Origin: Datisca glomerata
Lineage: Eukaryota; Streptophyta; Magnoliopsida; Cucurbitales; Datiscaceae
Reading direction: 5' to 3'
Assembly (NCBI GenBank): GCA_003255025.1
Contig: QANY01005056.1
Span: 223,152 to 287,151 of the forward strand
DNA: 64,000 bases
Every line of letters starts with the position of its first letter. Position 1 is the first letter of the stretch. The notes beneath the pieces are model-generated. The model had not been told where the DNA came from. It did no database searches and worked only from the letters and a program-made list of their open reading frames with translations. This document shows positions 10,890 through 22,994 of the stretch, piece by piece. The position numbers and the translations under genes were made by a program.

Positions 10890-11561
10890 TTTTAGTAAAT
10901 AAGACTAAAATTAAACAAAAAGTTTTACAAACTACAAGGGCCTGCCTCAGATTTACAAAACAGAAAACAATGTCATTCTACTAAGAGGGCAAAACTAAGA
11001 CTTTCCTATGTAAGTCATAACAAAAACAGAAAGGGCGAGCCCTACACCTGTTGCAACCTAATATGTGTGTCATCTCTAGGTATATTTTTACAAGCCAAAG
11101 TATATCTCTAACCATCCTATTAATTGACTCTAGTAGAACAAATATTTCCCTGACATGCCCTTGAAAATGTTATAATTTCTTTCAATCCAAATATTAAAAA
11201 ATAAAAGCAACAACAGAAAGAGTTATGATAGTTATGACCAAGAAACATGAGGTCAACTGATGCCAAGTCAAGCAAGGGATAGCAAAGCCATACTACTGCA
11301 ACAACTTCACCAAGATATCCTCCGGTTACTCATCATGTAAGAACCATGTTTTCCACAGATTTCAGACCAATCAGTGCAAAGCAAACAACTTTATCTCACC
11401 CATATCTTCCATTGACCAACATTGTCTAGAGCAGATTGTTTACTATGGAAGGTCAGCCATGAAATAAAGCCACACTTGGGGAAATACATTGGAAACGGAA
11501 CTAACCACTTCCATCTAACATGAGGTTTTATTATCTCCACCAAAGCATTGCATGTGTTGCC
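10890..11561 (-). mobile_element. LINE fragment, 3' part (split by copia element)
   Basis: This minus-strand tail region resembles the LINE at 4170-5175: 'acaaactacaagggcctgcc' compares with 'acaaattacaaggggcatacc', and both carry 'caatccaaata'. It stops where the copia LTR begins at 11562 and appears to continue at 24865 on the far side. Confidence 0.65.
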
Positions 11562-13493
11562 TGTTAGAATATGTCCATAAAGTAGCGGGTAATAACTATT
11601 TATTTATATTTAGTTATTTCTCAGATATTTGTATTACTTTTTTATGAATAAATTCAAATTTTTATTTTAAATTAAAGCGTGTTTATAAATTACTCAAGTC
11701 CTGGAACTATTGTCAATGAAAGAAGAGTGAAGACAGAACCGTCTCCAGACGAACTCTTCTGAAATAGTTAAGAACGATACTCGCAGTCTTAGGATCGACT
11801 GGGCAATGAATCCGACTACGACTGTTAGGTTGAACCGTTGGATGTAAGTCTTGGGGCATAAGAGTGAAGACTCAAATGATTAACCTAGACATGTTATGAG
11901 CATGTTGAATAGACCAGTAACAAATTAGTTTAGAGTCCAAAACCGTTTACCTAGCTCTAAATATAATTGTTACACCTTAAGAGTATTTTTGTAATTACCT
12001 TAATCCTGAGGTGAATACGTAACTTGACTTGGTTAGTTGCAATCTTTGATATGTCAAATGAGTGAGTTCGAATTGGCGGGCAATCCCTCAGCTGTTGGGA
12101 TTGTAATTTAATTAAGTAGGAGTTGCGTGATTCACAAATAGAAATTCGTGGTTGGATTGCGAAATCAATAATATCACCTTATGCTTTATTAATGGGTGTG
12201 TGAATAAATTAACTTGGTCAAGTATTCGATGAAATGAGTCATTGAATAAGACTTGTGATTGTACGAGACAATTTACTATAATGTCTTTCTTATTCACAGT
12301 CAATAAATGAGTTATGAAAATAATAACAGAATGGATAAAATGATAATTTTATATTTCACTCTTGTTACTGATATTTACGATGAGTATTATGTTAAAATAT
12401 TCTATGGACAGTGAAAATAAATAGAGTTTACTTACACCAACAGAAAATGAAGCGTGCATGAATCGAGAGTTGATTTGGTATCGAACCTATAGTGGAGTTG
12501 TAAGATGTCATGATTAAATATGTAAGAAATTTATGGAGATAAATTCGTCGGGTATTTGAATCCTAAGCTTTGTTCATGTGGGTCCATTCGGTCTCAGAAA
12601 TGGCTCAGAGAACATGAATAGAAAAACGAACTAAGTTAGACCAAAATGTGTTTGGTGTCAAGACATATTTCTTACATCTATATGTGATAGTTGATGTCAC
12701 TTAAATTAGTTAAGTGTAATTGTTGTATTGAATTAATTATTTACTATTTTCTAATTATTAGATAATTAATTAAATAAAATAAATAAATAAATTAATTGAT
12801 AATGATTAATTATATTTATCAATTGGGTTGATGAATTTCAATACAACTAAAACTCTAGGAGATCATGTAATTTTCGGCAATAATAGATAATTAGGGGAGT
12901 TTTTGAAAATTTTATAATTTATGGGTATATTTATAAATATCAAAAATTACCTTTTGATAAATATATAATAGTAAATTGATTAATAAGAGATAACGAGTAT
13001 TAGATAAGTTGTTGTTATCAACACACACAAAAAGAGAAAAACATTTTCCCTTCTCACTACTGTTACCGCTGAAATTAATCAGAAGAAGGAATATTTGATT
13101 TTTGTTCTTCAATCATTTTGAGAGCCCACATTCAAATTCCTACGTAAAATTCTTCTGAGATATATTTATGAAATTAATGGGTGGTTGTTGGTAGACTAAT
13201 ACAGAAATCATTCGTGAAAGATCAAGTCCGTGATTGATCTTAAAGCTTGAAGAACACGAAGAACGCTCGAGGGAGTTCCACCAGTTCAGAAATTCTCTGA
13301 TACAGAGTAAAGGTGAAAATTGTTTTCCTTTAATCTATTCATTTTAATATCGTATATGCATGATCAAACTAAAATTATTTTTAAATTATTTAATATGACT
13401 AAATAAGTTAAATAATTTTTTTATATTCCGCCCATGAACCTTTCGTGGTTCAAATCTAATTTTCTTTAATTTTAAAATCGATTGATCCTAATA
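11562..13493 (+). repeat. 5' LTR of copia element
   Basis: Starts TGTTAGAATATG and ends GATCCTAATA, aligned to the 3' LTR end (the expected CA end is mutated). About 1932 bp. It is followed after 2 nt by the primer site. Confidence 0.88.
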
Positions 13494-13495
13494 AT

Positions 13496-13507
13496 TGGTA
13501 TCTGAGC
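13496..13507 (+). other. Primer binding site (tRNA-Met)
   Basis: TGGTATCTGAGC, one base different from the standard TGGTATCAGAGC, two bases after the LTR end. Confidence 0.85.
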
Positions 13508-15071
13508 GTATGTTTAAGATTATGCATATAGATAATTAACGTATCATGAATTTTATGGATATTGACATATGTTTGTATAGTAGATTTAAAATTATTTTGA
13601 ATATGTTTTGTTATTGGATCCCGAATTATTGACTCTAGGCGTCATTGATTTATAATTGATGAACGCTGAATTTGAGGTATATGAATTTATGTAATTTAAT
13701 TATTACAATTATTGTAAATTTTGAATTCGTTGTAAATTCATTGTCGTCTCGAAATCATCGCCAGAAATCGCTCGAAACCGTTGACAAGAAGTCGCCGGAC
13801 AGCCACCGGGAAGATGCCAAAAACGCTATAGTTCACACTGGACTGTTCACCATCGGTACTGTTCATACCGGTAGTGTTCACCGCTGGCCGCCGCTCGCCG
13901 CTGCTGTATGATTGTAATTGATTTGGTAAAATTTTCAACACTTGTATGATTGTAATTGTTTTAAAAAAATATTTACAAAAATAAATTAATTTACTAATTA
14001 CTTGGTAATTTGTTTATCAAAGTAAAATATGTTGAAAAATTAAAATTTTTAAATTGAAAATTATTTTTAAAAATGGGACTAGTATTTTGTAAAGTGTTAC
14101 AAAATGGTGGGACAACATGAAGACGAATGAGCAAATTGCAGACGCCATGGAGATTAGTTCATAAATTAATTTGTAATTTATTTATTATTATTTTATGGGT
14201 TGTAAATAGAAATGAGCCAATATGGAGGTTAAATTTAAATGTATAATTTAATTTTAATCACGCATCATCATATAACATGCCATATAGATTAGGGATATGC
14301 CAATATCAAATTGCCATGTAGCATATACATGCATCATTGTAGATTAATTGATAATAGTTATCATTTAATTACAATACGAAATTTATAATGGTTATGATTT
14401 TAAATTAAAATTTAAAATTAATAAAGGATTTATAAATTTCATCTCATTTTTCAAATTAATAAAAGTTATGTTTTTTTTAAAACAACCAAGAATCCAATTT
14501 TTTTCAAAAACTAAGTGGGAGGGTCGTTTACGTTGAAACGTTTCCAAGGTCTCTAACGCAAACTTGATCGTGCCACAAGGAAGGGTTAGAATCATCCATA
14601 ACGGACCTCACTTAAATGTGAGAAAAATTAGAATCGTGTCGCTTTGAGTCATCGAGTTTCTTCAGGAGCTAAGATTTCTAAAGGGAGTGGTGGTGCATGG
14701 TCGTCCCATAGATGGACTGTTAGTCCATAGAACCTTTAAGAGTCGATGCGTTGGTTAAAACTTACATTGAAGTACATTGAAATCCTCACATAAGGGCTAG
14801 TCAATGGGTCCAAGGTGACCAAAACCATTGGTGATTGGTTAAGCTAGATGTGGAGACATTTGAGCGTCAATCAAGCGAAAGGAGTTTCGATGCGATAGAG
14901 GATAGTATGGATCATCCCTTGATGAGACAAGTTGTCGTTTTTTATCATAACATCATGAAAGAAATATTTTTTTAATGGATTTTAAAATATTTAGTAGTTG
15001 CATCATCCATCATACTTTCCTAAACAATTGAGCATTTATTTACACCGCTTTATTTATTCTTTTCAGTAATC
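13508..15071 (+). other. Copia leader, noncoding
   Basis: A long untranslated leader. A GC-richer patch at about 13745-13910 contains repeated TGTTCAC/CCGGTAG words and CGCCGCTCGCCGCTGC, unlike its AT-rich surroundings. The word 'tgtatgattgtaattg' is duplicated just after it. No protein similarity recognised. Confidence 0.5.
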
Positions 15072-15900
15072 ATGTCGTTATTTACTCTCTCAACTATTCT
15101 TAACGCGGACAAATTCAACGGTGAAAATTATGTAGATTGGAATGAAATCTTGATATCGTACTGACGATAGAAAAACACAAGTTCGTGCTCACTACGCCTT
15201 GTCCTCTTGAGCCTATTGCTGAATCGACTCAAGAGGAAAATAATGCTTATGCTTCTTGTCTGCATTATGATGAGATCGCCATATGTTAGATCTTGGCATC
15301 TATGAGTAATGTGTTGCAACAACAGACTCATAACTTTGAGACCGCCGCTGATATGATGTTAAACATCATTGAAATGTTTAGGGATCAGGGTCGTCAAGCT
15401 AGACAGGTAGTTATGCATAACTTCATGAATTGCAGGATGGAACTTGGAACTCCTGTCAGAGAACATATGATGTTGATCATAAGTTATCTGAATGAGATGG
15501 AGATCATAGGTGCTCAGGTCGATGGCGAGACTCAACTGGATATGACCCTAGAGACTTTGCCTAGTACCTTTGAGAACTTCAAGCTTAATTATTCGATGAA
15601 TAAGCTGAACTACTCACTTCCTAAGCTCATAAAGGAGCTACAAGCTGCTGAAACCTTGTTTCTGAAGGGCAAGAGGAAATCTGGAGAGGTTAACTTTACT
15701 GAAAGTAGGCCTTCCACCTCTAGTGCTAAGAAAAAACATAGAAGGGGTCCAAGGAAAGAGTAGAAGCAGAAGCTGAGAGCTACCAAAGGTTAGAGTACCG
15801 CGAGAGTAGACAAGTCGAGAGACAAATGTCATCACTTTGGAGCTGCTGTTCATTGGAAACGCAACTGCCTAGAGTATCTCAAAGGGTTGAGATCTAAAGG
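15072..15900 (+). pseudogene. Copia gag, broken
   Basis: Opens with MSLFTLSTILNADKFNGENY, like copia gag N-termini, then reaches an in-frame TGA about 90 bp in. The main gag helical region reads on from about 15293 to 15763 (for example EMEIIGAQVDGETQ and LPSTFENFKLNY). A zinc knuckle at about 15827-15868 reads CHHF....H....C, with the second Cys replaced by Phe. Stops after RGPRKE and later separate the pieces. Gag would package the element RNA; this copy cannot encode it. Confidence 0.8.
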
Positions 15901-16077
15901 TATAGTAATGGTTACCGAGGCCTGTTATGTAGCTGACTGTACTTTTTCTTGGATTGTATACTCTATAACTACTAATCACATCTGTTACTCCCTGCAGGGG
16001 TTCGGGGAAATCAGAAGACTTGACGAGGGTGAGTTCAGCTTCCGCTGAGGAATGAAGCATTAATATCAGTCATATCA

Positions 16078-17300
16078 GTGGAAACTTTTAAATTATATTT
16101 TGAAAAACATTTTATTATTTTGCACGATATTTATTATGTCTCGAGTTTTGGGAAGAATTTGATTTCTATTGGTGCATTAATTGAGCAAGGATTTGATCTA
16201 AAATTCATTGATAAAGATATTGGTATTTTTAGAAATGAATGCTCAATTACTATTGCATGAATGATTAATAAATTGTATCACGTAAAACCTATAGTACCCA
16301 TGATTTGTGACACTGAAGTGAATATCGATTCACATAGGAATAGTAATAGGTTGAACTATGACTAACCGATCTAACCTATCTGTGGCACTTACGTCTTAGA
16401 TATATTAGCCTAGATGAGGTTAAAAGACTTGGCCCATATACATCACTGTGTATAAGTTCAAGGATTGTCCTTTGCAATGTTTAAGTGTGGGTTCATTATC
16501 CACATGCGAATCCCGTATAAAAGGCAAAATGACTAAGAGAAATTTTTCATCAAAAGGTGAAAAAGCCACTCAATGCCTTGCACTTATACATAGTGATGTA
16601 TGTGGGCCATTGGATATCCAAGCAAGAGGAGGTTATGAATACTTCGTAACCTTCAATGATGATTACTCACATTTTGGTCATGTTTATCTAATGCAACAAA
16701 AGTCTAAAACCTTTGAAAAATTCAAAGAATATAAGGCCTTGGTTGAAAAGCAAGAAAAATAAATCAAAACACTACGATCTGAACATGGTGGAGAGTACTT
16801 TCTAGAAGAGTTCCAGAACTTTCTTAAGAAAGAAAGTATTCTTTCTCAGCTTACAACACCTAGTACGTCATAGCAAAATGGTGTGTCAAATAGAAGGAAT
16901 CAAACTCTGATGGATGTGGTTAGATCCATGATGAGTTACTCATCCCTCCTAGATTCGTTCTGGGCATATGCCTTACTAACAACGATATATATTCTAAACC
17001 AACTTTCATCAAAGACGGTGCCTGGTACACCATATGAAAGATGATATTTGCGAAATAAGTCCGGTCAACATTTTAGAATTTGGGGTTGCCCAACACATGT
17101 TCTAAAGCTGAATACAGGCAAGTTGGCCAGTCATTCAAAATTGTGCATGTTTGTAGGATATCCAATGTGAACGAAGGGGTGTATCTTCTACAGTACGACT
17201 GACAAGAAAACATTCGTTAACACGAATGGTCATTTTCTCGAAGAAGATTATATTAAAAGTGTACAGCCGAGAAGCATAGTTGTGCTAGAGGAATTATTGA
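16078..17300 (+). pseudogene. Copia protease-end/integrase, broken
   Basis: Frames 16078-16260 (YYVSSFGKNLISIGAL) and 16448-16762 (HSDVCGPLDIQARGGYEYF, DDYSHFGHVYL) match the pre-integrase and integrase core of copia. DVCGP carries the first catalytic Asp and DDYS the second. An in-frame TAA at about 16760 and later stops break it. A matching downstream region with SEHGGEYF-like sequence follows at about 16785. Confidence 0.8.
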
Positions 17301-17376
17301 GTGGGAGAACACCGACTCCCTAATTATAAATTATTTTTATTCAATAATGGAAGAACCACGATAGGAGCCAGAGACT

Positions 17377-17629
17377 ATGGAGCCTCGACGTAGTGGGAGA
17401 GTTGAAAGTCAACCTGAAAGGTACATGTCTTATGGAGAAGCTTTGACAATTGTCTCAAACAAGGACCTAGATGAACCAATCTCTTACTCGAAGGCCATGG
17501 CTGGTCCTGAAGCAAACTTATGGCAGAAAGCCATGAACGTTGAGGTACATTCGATGTACTCAAATAGAGTCTCAAAACTTGTAGATCCTCCTGAAAGGAT
17601 AAAACCCGTAGGATGCAAATAGATTTATA
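17377..17629 (+). pseudogene. Copia reverse transcriptase, 5' part
   Basis: RRSGRVESQPERYMSYGEA leads into the RT entry region ending PVGCK, stop, IY. The reading is cut at the target triplet ATA (17627-17629) by the CACTA element and resumes at 21556 as KKKKGPDG, the expected RT continuation. Confidence 0.85.
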
Positions 17630-17949
17630 GACTACTACAATTTTGGTTTTAGATGACATCTACATCTATGATACAATGACATCTATCTAAAATATGTCAA
17701 TGGAAAATAGTTAGGGTGGGGTAATTCAGGCATTGATGACAGCTCAAAAATTGGCTGTCATCGATGTGTTCTTTACTATGACAGCTAATTTTTGAGTTGT
17801 CAATATAACTTCTTATTATGACAGTGGAAAAAAACTGTCATTGTTCAATGGGGTAAAAAAAATTACTACTTACCTCAAATTTCATTTTATTTACAAAAAT
17901 ATCATGATATATAATCAATATAACCCTTATTTTACTTTTATTGTGTTAT

Positions 17950-18300
17950 TTTTTCTTCTCTTTTGACAGCAGCGACGACTGGCGATTGGAGCTCCCTCTT
18001 CCCGACTGCGCGCTAGGCGACTTCATGGCGGCTTATAGGTGAGTTGCGTCTCTGCACACTTGAAGCTCAGATATGCGTCCTCTTAAATCTGCGTCCCTGC
18101 ACACTCGAAGCTCAGATCTGCGTCCCTGCGTCGCTCCTAAAGCTCTCCTTCCTCTATGCGGTTCTCTTCTTCTCTGTCAGGTATCATCCATGCCCTAATT
18201 TTCATTTTAAGAAAGTTTTTTTAACTTTTATCATCTTCTTGCACTTATGCGCATATTAATCCAGTTTGGATTTGTCGAAGGCGATTCTAGATGTGGCGCG
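17950..18300 (+). other. GC-richer leader-like block in the CACTA element
   Basis: CG-rich sequence ('cagcgacgactggcg', 'actgcgcgctaggcgac') with a duplicated unit: 'gcgtctctgcacacttgaagctcagat' recurs as 'gcgtccctgcacactcgaagctcagat' nearby. It resembles a plant gene 5' region and may be a second captured piece or the 5' part of the captured gene. Unrecognised. Confidence 0.4.
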
Positions 18301-18383
18301 GACCACGTGAGCTCATCCCTGAGCTTCATCGTGCTTTGTCATGAGGTGGACCACTCTCAATCATAGCTATGCTAGTCATATAG

Positions 18384-20816
18384 ATTATACTAATCTTGTG
18401 ACAAAGAGCATTAGAGGAAAAAGTGCCTTTGAGAAGCTTTCAGAAGAAGGGCTTGTCAAGTTCTCTGCTAGGGTTTCAATACAGGTAATGACATCAATTG
18501 AAAATGTGATGATTTCTTTGTCGTTTTCTAAAAATATTTGTGTAATAAAGATAGAAATGATGGTTAATGATACTAATATTTTAGCTAACTTCTTTCCTCG
18601 TCTTTAGATGTGATTTTCTTTCATGAATGTTAATGTAATAATTAAAAGAAAGGAAATAATGTTACTTTATTTTTTATTATGCACAACTGCTATACTTTGA
18701 TTTGTAATAGTTTTGTTTCTTTTTGGTTTGTGAGGAGTTCTTGTTTTCACATCCTTCTGTTTGTAGTTCTTTTTCATCCTGTTTGTGTTCTTTTTTCATT
18801 AGTGGCTTTTCAATTTTTCTATGAAAAATATAAGAATGCAATTAATGTTGTTGTTAACTAGATATCTCACTATCTGGAAAAAATTTTATTGGACCACGTG
18901 TTATAAGTATTGCATGGTTGGCCCACTCTATGCCTTAAAGAGCGCTGCTCTTGTTCTGTATTGGAGTGGTTGCATTCTGACTATGTTAATATAAACGTTT
19001 CTACCTTTCTTTTCTTTTTTGGCTTACTTTTGACTTGATATTAGTTAACTGTGTTCTATATTTATTAGATTACTGTGTATATGCTAGTTCCCTTTCACTG
19101 AGGGATGGGCTCTACCTATGTTTCATTCGATTTCCATATTGACAATTACCACCTAGATTTATTACCATCCCAGATTCCACTGCTAAAGCGGATGACTTTC
19201 TCAATGAATATTGACGGTGCCCAGCAAAATGCTACTTCATTTGACTTCAGAGGTTGTTTTAGTTTGTGCTGCAAAATTGGTTTGGTATAATAGTCAACGA
19301 AATAGTAGTTTGGGAACTTCTTAAACTGGATGGAGAGATCTGATATCGTGCATTCTGAGTAGATTCTGTCTTCACTTTAAATCATTATTCATTAGTGTCT
19401 TGCTTGTGCTTATATTCTTAGATGGAAGTTGTGAAATCATTCAACGATTTAGAGGGACTACAATGGAAGCATTCACTTTTTGGAAATCCAAATGACGCTC
19501 AAACATTTAGGTCTGTGTTGTCTTCTACAATGATTCATTTTGTTTATATACATATGTCAGCTCCCTTATTTTTCCCTGATATTGCAGAATCCATCAATTT
19601 ACAAGGTTATTAAGGATACTCATTGGAATAGCTTGTGTATTGTTCGAATATATAATTACTTATATCACAGTCTCATAATCCCTCCCCCACCCCTACCCCA
19701 CCCCAATTTATGACTTACATATCATTAACGTGTCTGGAAGGTCTTGATTAATAGTTTCAGAGCATATTGGACTGCAAGTAATTTAAATAAGATAGATTGA
19801 ACTGGTGATGCTTCTACTAGTATAACACTAGTACTTGATAGGGACAAAAAAATACATTAGACTCATGATCCTGAATGAAAAGATCTTGATATATACACAG
19901 CTTATGCCTTTTCTTCTAAATTTCATTTCTCATGGACTTGATATGCCTTTTCTTCTTTTCATTTTTTCCTCTCAAGCCATATGGATCTGAAGATAAATAT
20001 AAAGGAGATTTATTTGTCGCAAATAATTTTTTGCAGGAGACACTGTAAAATATCAAAGAGTCTTGTGGAGAATAACTTTGATTTGGCCTTCCAAGTTATC
20101 TATCAATTTAATCTTTCAGGTTATCATTGCATTGCACTACTTTGTACAAAGCGGTATTTTTGTTTGTCAATGTGTACAAGGGGTATTTCCAACGACTGCT
20201 ATAATCTTATGTTTTGCATCTCCAGCTGTTGATGTAAATGCTGATGTTGCTGCATCTGCTGTGGAGAGAAAAAAGGTGGGCAATTAACAAAATTCTTTAG
20301 AAATATCAAGGACACCATCAAGGATGATGATTGGGACAAGGTACTGGAATTGCTTCTGTACTTTTTTCTTTCCAAAGAAAGACGCATAGTGATACCACTT
20401 ATAATTGGAAAAGAAGCCCTTATCAGTGCTTGCAAGTTGTATACATCATGAAAATGATGAATTGAGGCCGGAGGTCGTGCATTTATCAATTGAGTAGAGT
20501 ATGCGTGAGTTAACTTTATTAAACTAAAAAATTTGTCTTATTTTAACTTATGCGTTTTGACAATTAAAAGTCTAATTTACTTAATACGATTAAGATAGTT
20601 CATCATTTGCTCTATTTTTGTTTTGTTTAGTGTAATAATTATTCTGATAACTATATCTAGTGAAAATACCCTTAAACTCACTGAGCACCATCACTTTCTT
20701 TGTTAATGGTACCTATTATTGGGTTTTCTAGGTGTTGGGGCCTGCAATAAATGTATATGCTAATAAGCACAAAGAACGCCCTGACCGTCTCATAGACATG
20801 CTGATGAGTAGCCATA
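18384..20816 (+). pseudogene. Captured gene fragment, similar to plant ZFYVE26-like C-terminus
   Basis: Five exon-like blocks join in frame by GT-AG sites: about 18384..18484 (LVTKSIRGKSAFEKLSEEG), 19422..19510 (EVVKSFNDLEG, FGNPNDAQTF), 20037..20119 (LVENNFDLAFQVIYQFNL), 20226..20340 (AVDVNADVAASAVERKK) and 20732..20816 (AINVYANKHKERPDRLIDML). I recall this order from the C-terminal region of a conserved plant protein annotated as a ZFYVE26 (spastizin) homologue; the name is from memory. Introns are kept, so capture was from DNA, not mRNA. A one-base loss near 20272-20284 shifts exon 4 out of frame to a TAA. The fragment ends shortly after the last block, so it is a non-coding copy, though it could be transcribed. 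Confidence 0.7.
19105..19252 (+). other. Coding-like stretch within captured-gene intron
   Basis: Reads GSTYVSFDFHIDNYHLDLL, then PLLKRMTFSMNIDGAQQN and SFDFRG, ending near an AG|GT-like junction. It lies between two captured exons that already join in frame. The composition looks like coding DNA but I do not recognise the family. Confidence 0.3.
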
Positions 20817-21216
20817 GCTGATAATTTTCACTTTTCTATGTATTCAGTATTTATTTGAGATTATGGTTAATTTCAACTGGTTATATGGGTCGTGAACATG
20901 TATAGCTGCCTTTTTAACTCATAGTTGCTTTAACAGAGACTAAAATATCTTTCGAGAAAAATAAATAAAACAGAGACATTAAAATATGTTTACGATACAT
21001 AATGCTGTCATGCTTTTGTCATGATTGAATAAGAAAATTAAACAACATATAAGAGATTTGTTATATATTGAAAAAAAGTGTAAATATCGCACTATACTTA
21101 TTAACATTCAATATTTTATCTTCTACTAAAAACATAAATATTTTATAACTAAAATAACATAGCTGCAGAAATTTAAATAAAAAAATCTTTTATTTTTTTC
21201 TTTTCTTGAACTTTAG
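20817..21216. other. CACTA interior, AT-rich, no gene seen
   Basis: AT-rich sequence between the captured fragment and the right subterminal repeats. Nothing recognised. Confidence 0.6.
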
Positions 21217-21430
21217 ATGACGAGGATTCCCCGTCATCTATATTTTCTTGGCGACAACTAAGATGACGGGGATTCCCCATCATCTAACGTCTACTTGGAG
21301 TAACTTTAGAAGACAGGGAATCTCCGTCATCTATATGATTTTTACGGCGACTAAGATGACGGAGAATCCACATCATCTATTTATGTTTCGCAGTACCTAC
21401 GATGATGGGGATTCCCCATCATTGTACCCC
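21217..21430. repeat. CACTA right subterminal palindromic repeats
   Basis: About five units spaced some 45-55 bp apart, each a near-palindrome of the form AGATGACGGGGATTCCCCATCATCT with variants. Such arrays are the transposase-binding regions of CACTA elements. Confidence 0.75.
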
Positions 21431-21558
21431 CTTATAATGTCAATTTTTTTAAATGACTAAAGATGACAACTCGATAGTTGACAGTCGATCAGCCATCAAT
21501 ATAGGGTTATAATGACAGATTTTACACGTCATCTAACCCCCTTTTCGTAGTAGTGATA

Positions 21559-22470
21559 AGAAGAAAAAAGGTCCGGATGGGATTGTAGAGACATTCTGAG
21601 CTAGGCTAGTAGCCAAGGGCCACACCTAAAAGGAAGGTATAGACTATGAGGATACCTTCTCACCCCATATCCATGCTTAAATCCATCCAAATCATTTTGT
21701 CTATTGTTGCTGCCTTTGATTATGAAATCTGGCAAATGGACGTCAAGACTGCCTTTCTGAATGACAATCTTGAAGAGCGCATTTTTATGGCTCAACCAGA
21801 GGGGTTCATGGAGAAAGGCCAAGAGGGAAAAGTTTGAGAACTGCATAAGTCCATTTATGGACTTAAAACAAGCATCACGGTCGTGGAATATTGGATTCGA
21901 CGAAACTATTAAGAATTGTGGTTTTGAGAAGTTGGTGGACGAACCCTATGTGTATAAGTTGATACACGATGGGAATGTGATTTTTCTAGTCTTGTACGTA
22001 GATGATATTCTACTCATTGGGAATGATGTAGAAAAATTGTTTGATGTCAAGCTTTGGCTTGCAAAGTAATTTAACATGAAGGATCTTGGAGAAGCTACAT
22101 TTGTCTTAGGTATTCAGATTTTCCGAGATCGGAAGAACAGGTAATTGACACTTTCTTAAGCATCTTATATTGATAAGATGTTGGATCGCTTCAATATACA
22201 AAACTCCAAGAAGGAATTTCTTCCATTTAGACATAGAGTCAGCCTCTTCAAGGAGCAGTCTCCCAAGACTCCTCAAGAAGAGGAAGACATGACAAGGATA
22301 CCCTATGCCTCAGCCATAGGAAGCTTCATGTACACGATGCTTTGCACTAGACCTGATATTTTCTATGGTGTGGGCGTAGTAAGTCCTTTCCAATCTAATT
22401 CTAGAATCGAGCATTAGAATTCCGTCAAGCATATCCTTAAGTATCTTAGGAGAACAAGGAATCACATGCT
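21559..22470 (+). pseudogene. Copia reverse transcriptase, 3' part
   Basis: Resumes after the CACTA target triplet with KKKKGPDG. It contains EIWQMDVKTAFLND (first catalytic Asp), an SIYGL-like region, and the active-site YVDD at 21995-22006 (LVLYVDDILLIGND). Then follows PYASAIGSFMYTMLCTRPDI. Frameshifts or stops occur at about 21836, 22068 and 22417. The enzyme would copy element RNA into DNA; this copy is inactive. Confidence 0.88.
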
Positions 22471-22981
22471 TGTATATTCAAGTAGTGACTTGAATGTGAC
22501 GGGGTATACAGATTCTGATTTTTAAGCTGATAAGGACTCTAGGAGGTCCACTTTAGGATTTGTGTTCATCCTGAATGGTTGAGCAGGTGTATGGAGAAAT
22601 ATCAAGCAATCTTGCATGCTGATTCTACCATGAAAGCTAAATATGTGGCAGCTTATGAAGCTGGAAAAGAGGCTGTATGGTTTAGGAAGTTCTTGAAGAA
22701 TCTGGAAATTGTTCCAGATGCTGACAAGCCCATGACACTTTATTGTAATAACAGTGGGGCTATAACGAATTCTAAGGAACCTAGAAGCCATAAGAGATTC
22801 AAGCACATAGAATATAAGTATTAACTGATTAGAGAGATTGTTCAGCGTGGAGACGTTGTGGTTACACATATTTCGATGGCCAACAACCTAGCAGATCCAT
22901 TCACGATAACTTTAAGCAGTAAAGTTTTTTATGATCGTCTAGAGGGCTTGGGGATAAGAGATTATACACGCCTACTTTAAT
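22471..22981 (+). pseudogene. Copia RNase H
   Basis: GYTDSDF, then an in-frame stop, DSRRSTLGFVF, AAYEAGKEAVWFRKF, YCNNSGAI and SHKRFKHIEYKY match the copia RNase H order. It ends with NNLADPF just before the polypurine tract. Confidence 0.85.
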
Positions 22982-22982
22982 C

Positions 22983-22994
22983 CAAGTGGGAGAT
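22983..22994 (+). other. Polypurine tract
   Basis: CAAGTGGGAGAT lies immediately before the 3' LTR start TGTTGG. Confidence 0.8.

Larger units (their letters stand above)
17630..21555. mobile_element. CACTA (En/Spm-type) transposon, non-autonomous, with captured host gene
   Basis: The left end is GACTACTACAATTTTGG and the right end, reverse complemented, CACTACTACGAAAAGGGGG. Both are followed by TTAGATGAC, so the inverted termini match over about 30 bp, with C-to-G at the first left base. A 3-bp target duplication ATA flanks it (17627-17629 and 21556-21558), as for CACTA elements. Subterminal repeats are present: TGACAG words at about 17720-17850 and palindromic GATGACGGGGATTCCCC units at 21217-21430. 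No transposase was found. The interior holds exons of a host gene with introns and a GC-rich leader-like block. This is the Pack-CACTA arrangement. Confidence 0.9.

Noticed and set aside
13672..13911. 79-codon frame in the copia leader
   Set aside because: No similarity recognised and located before gag; treated as leader.
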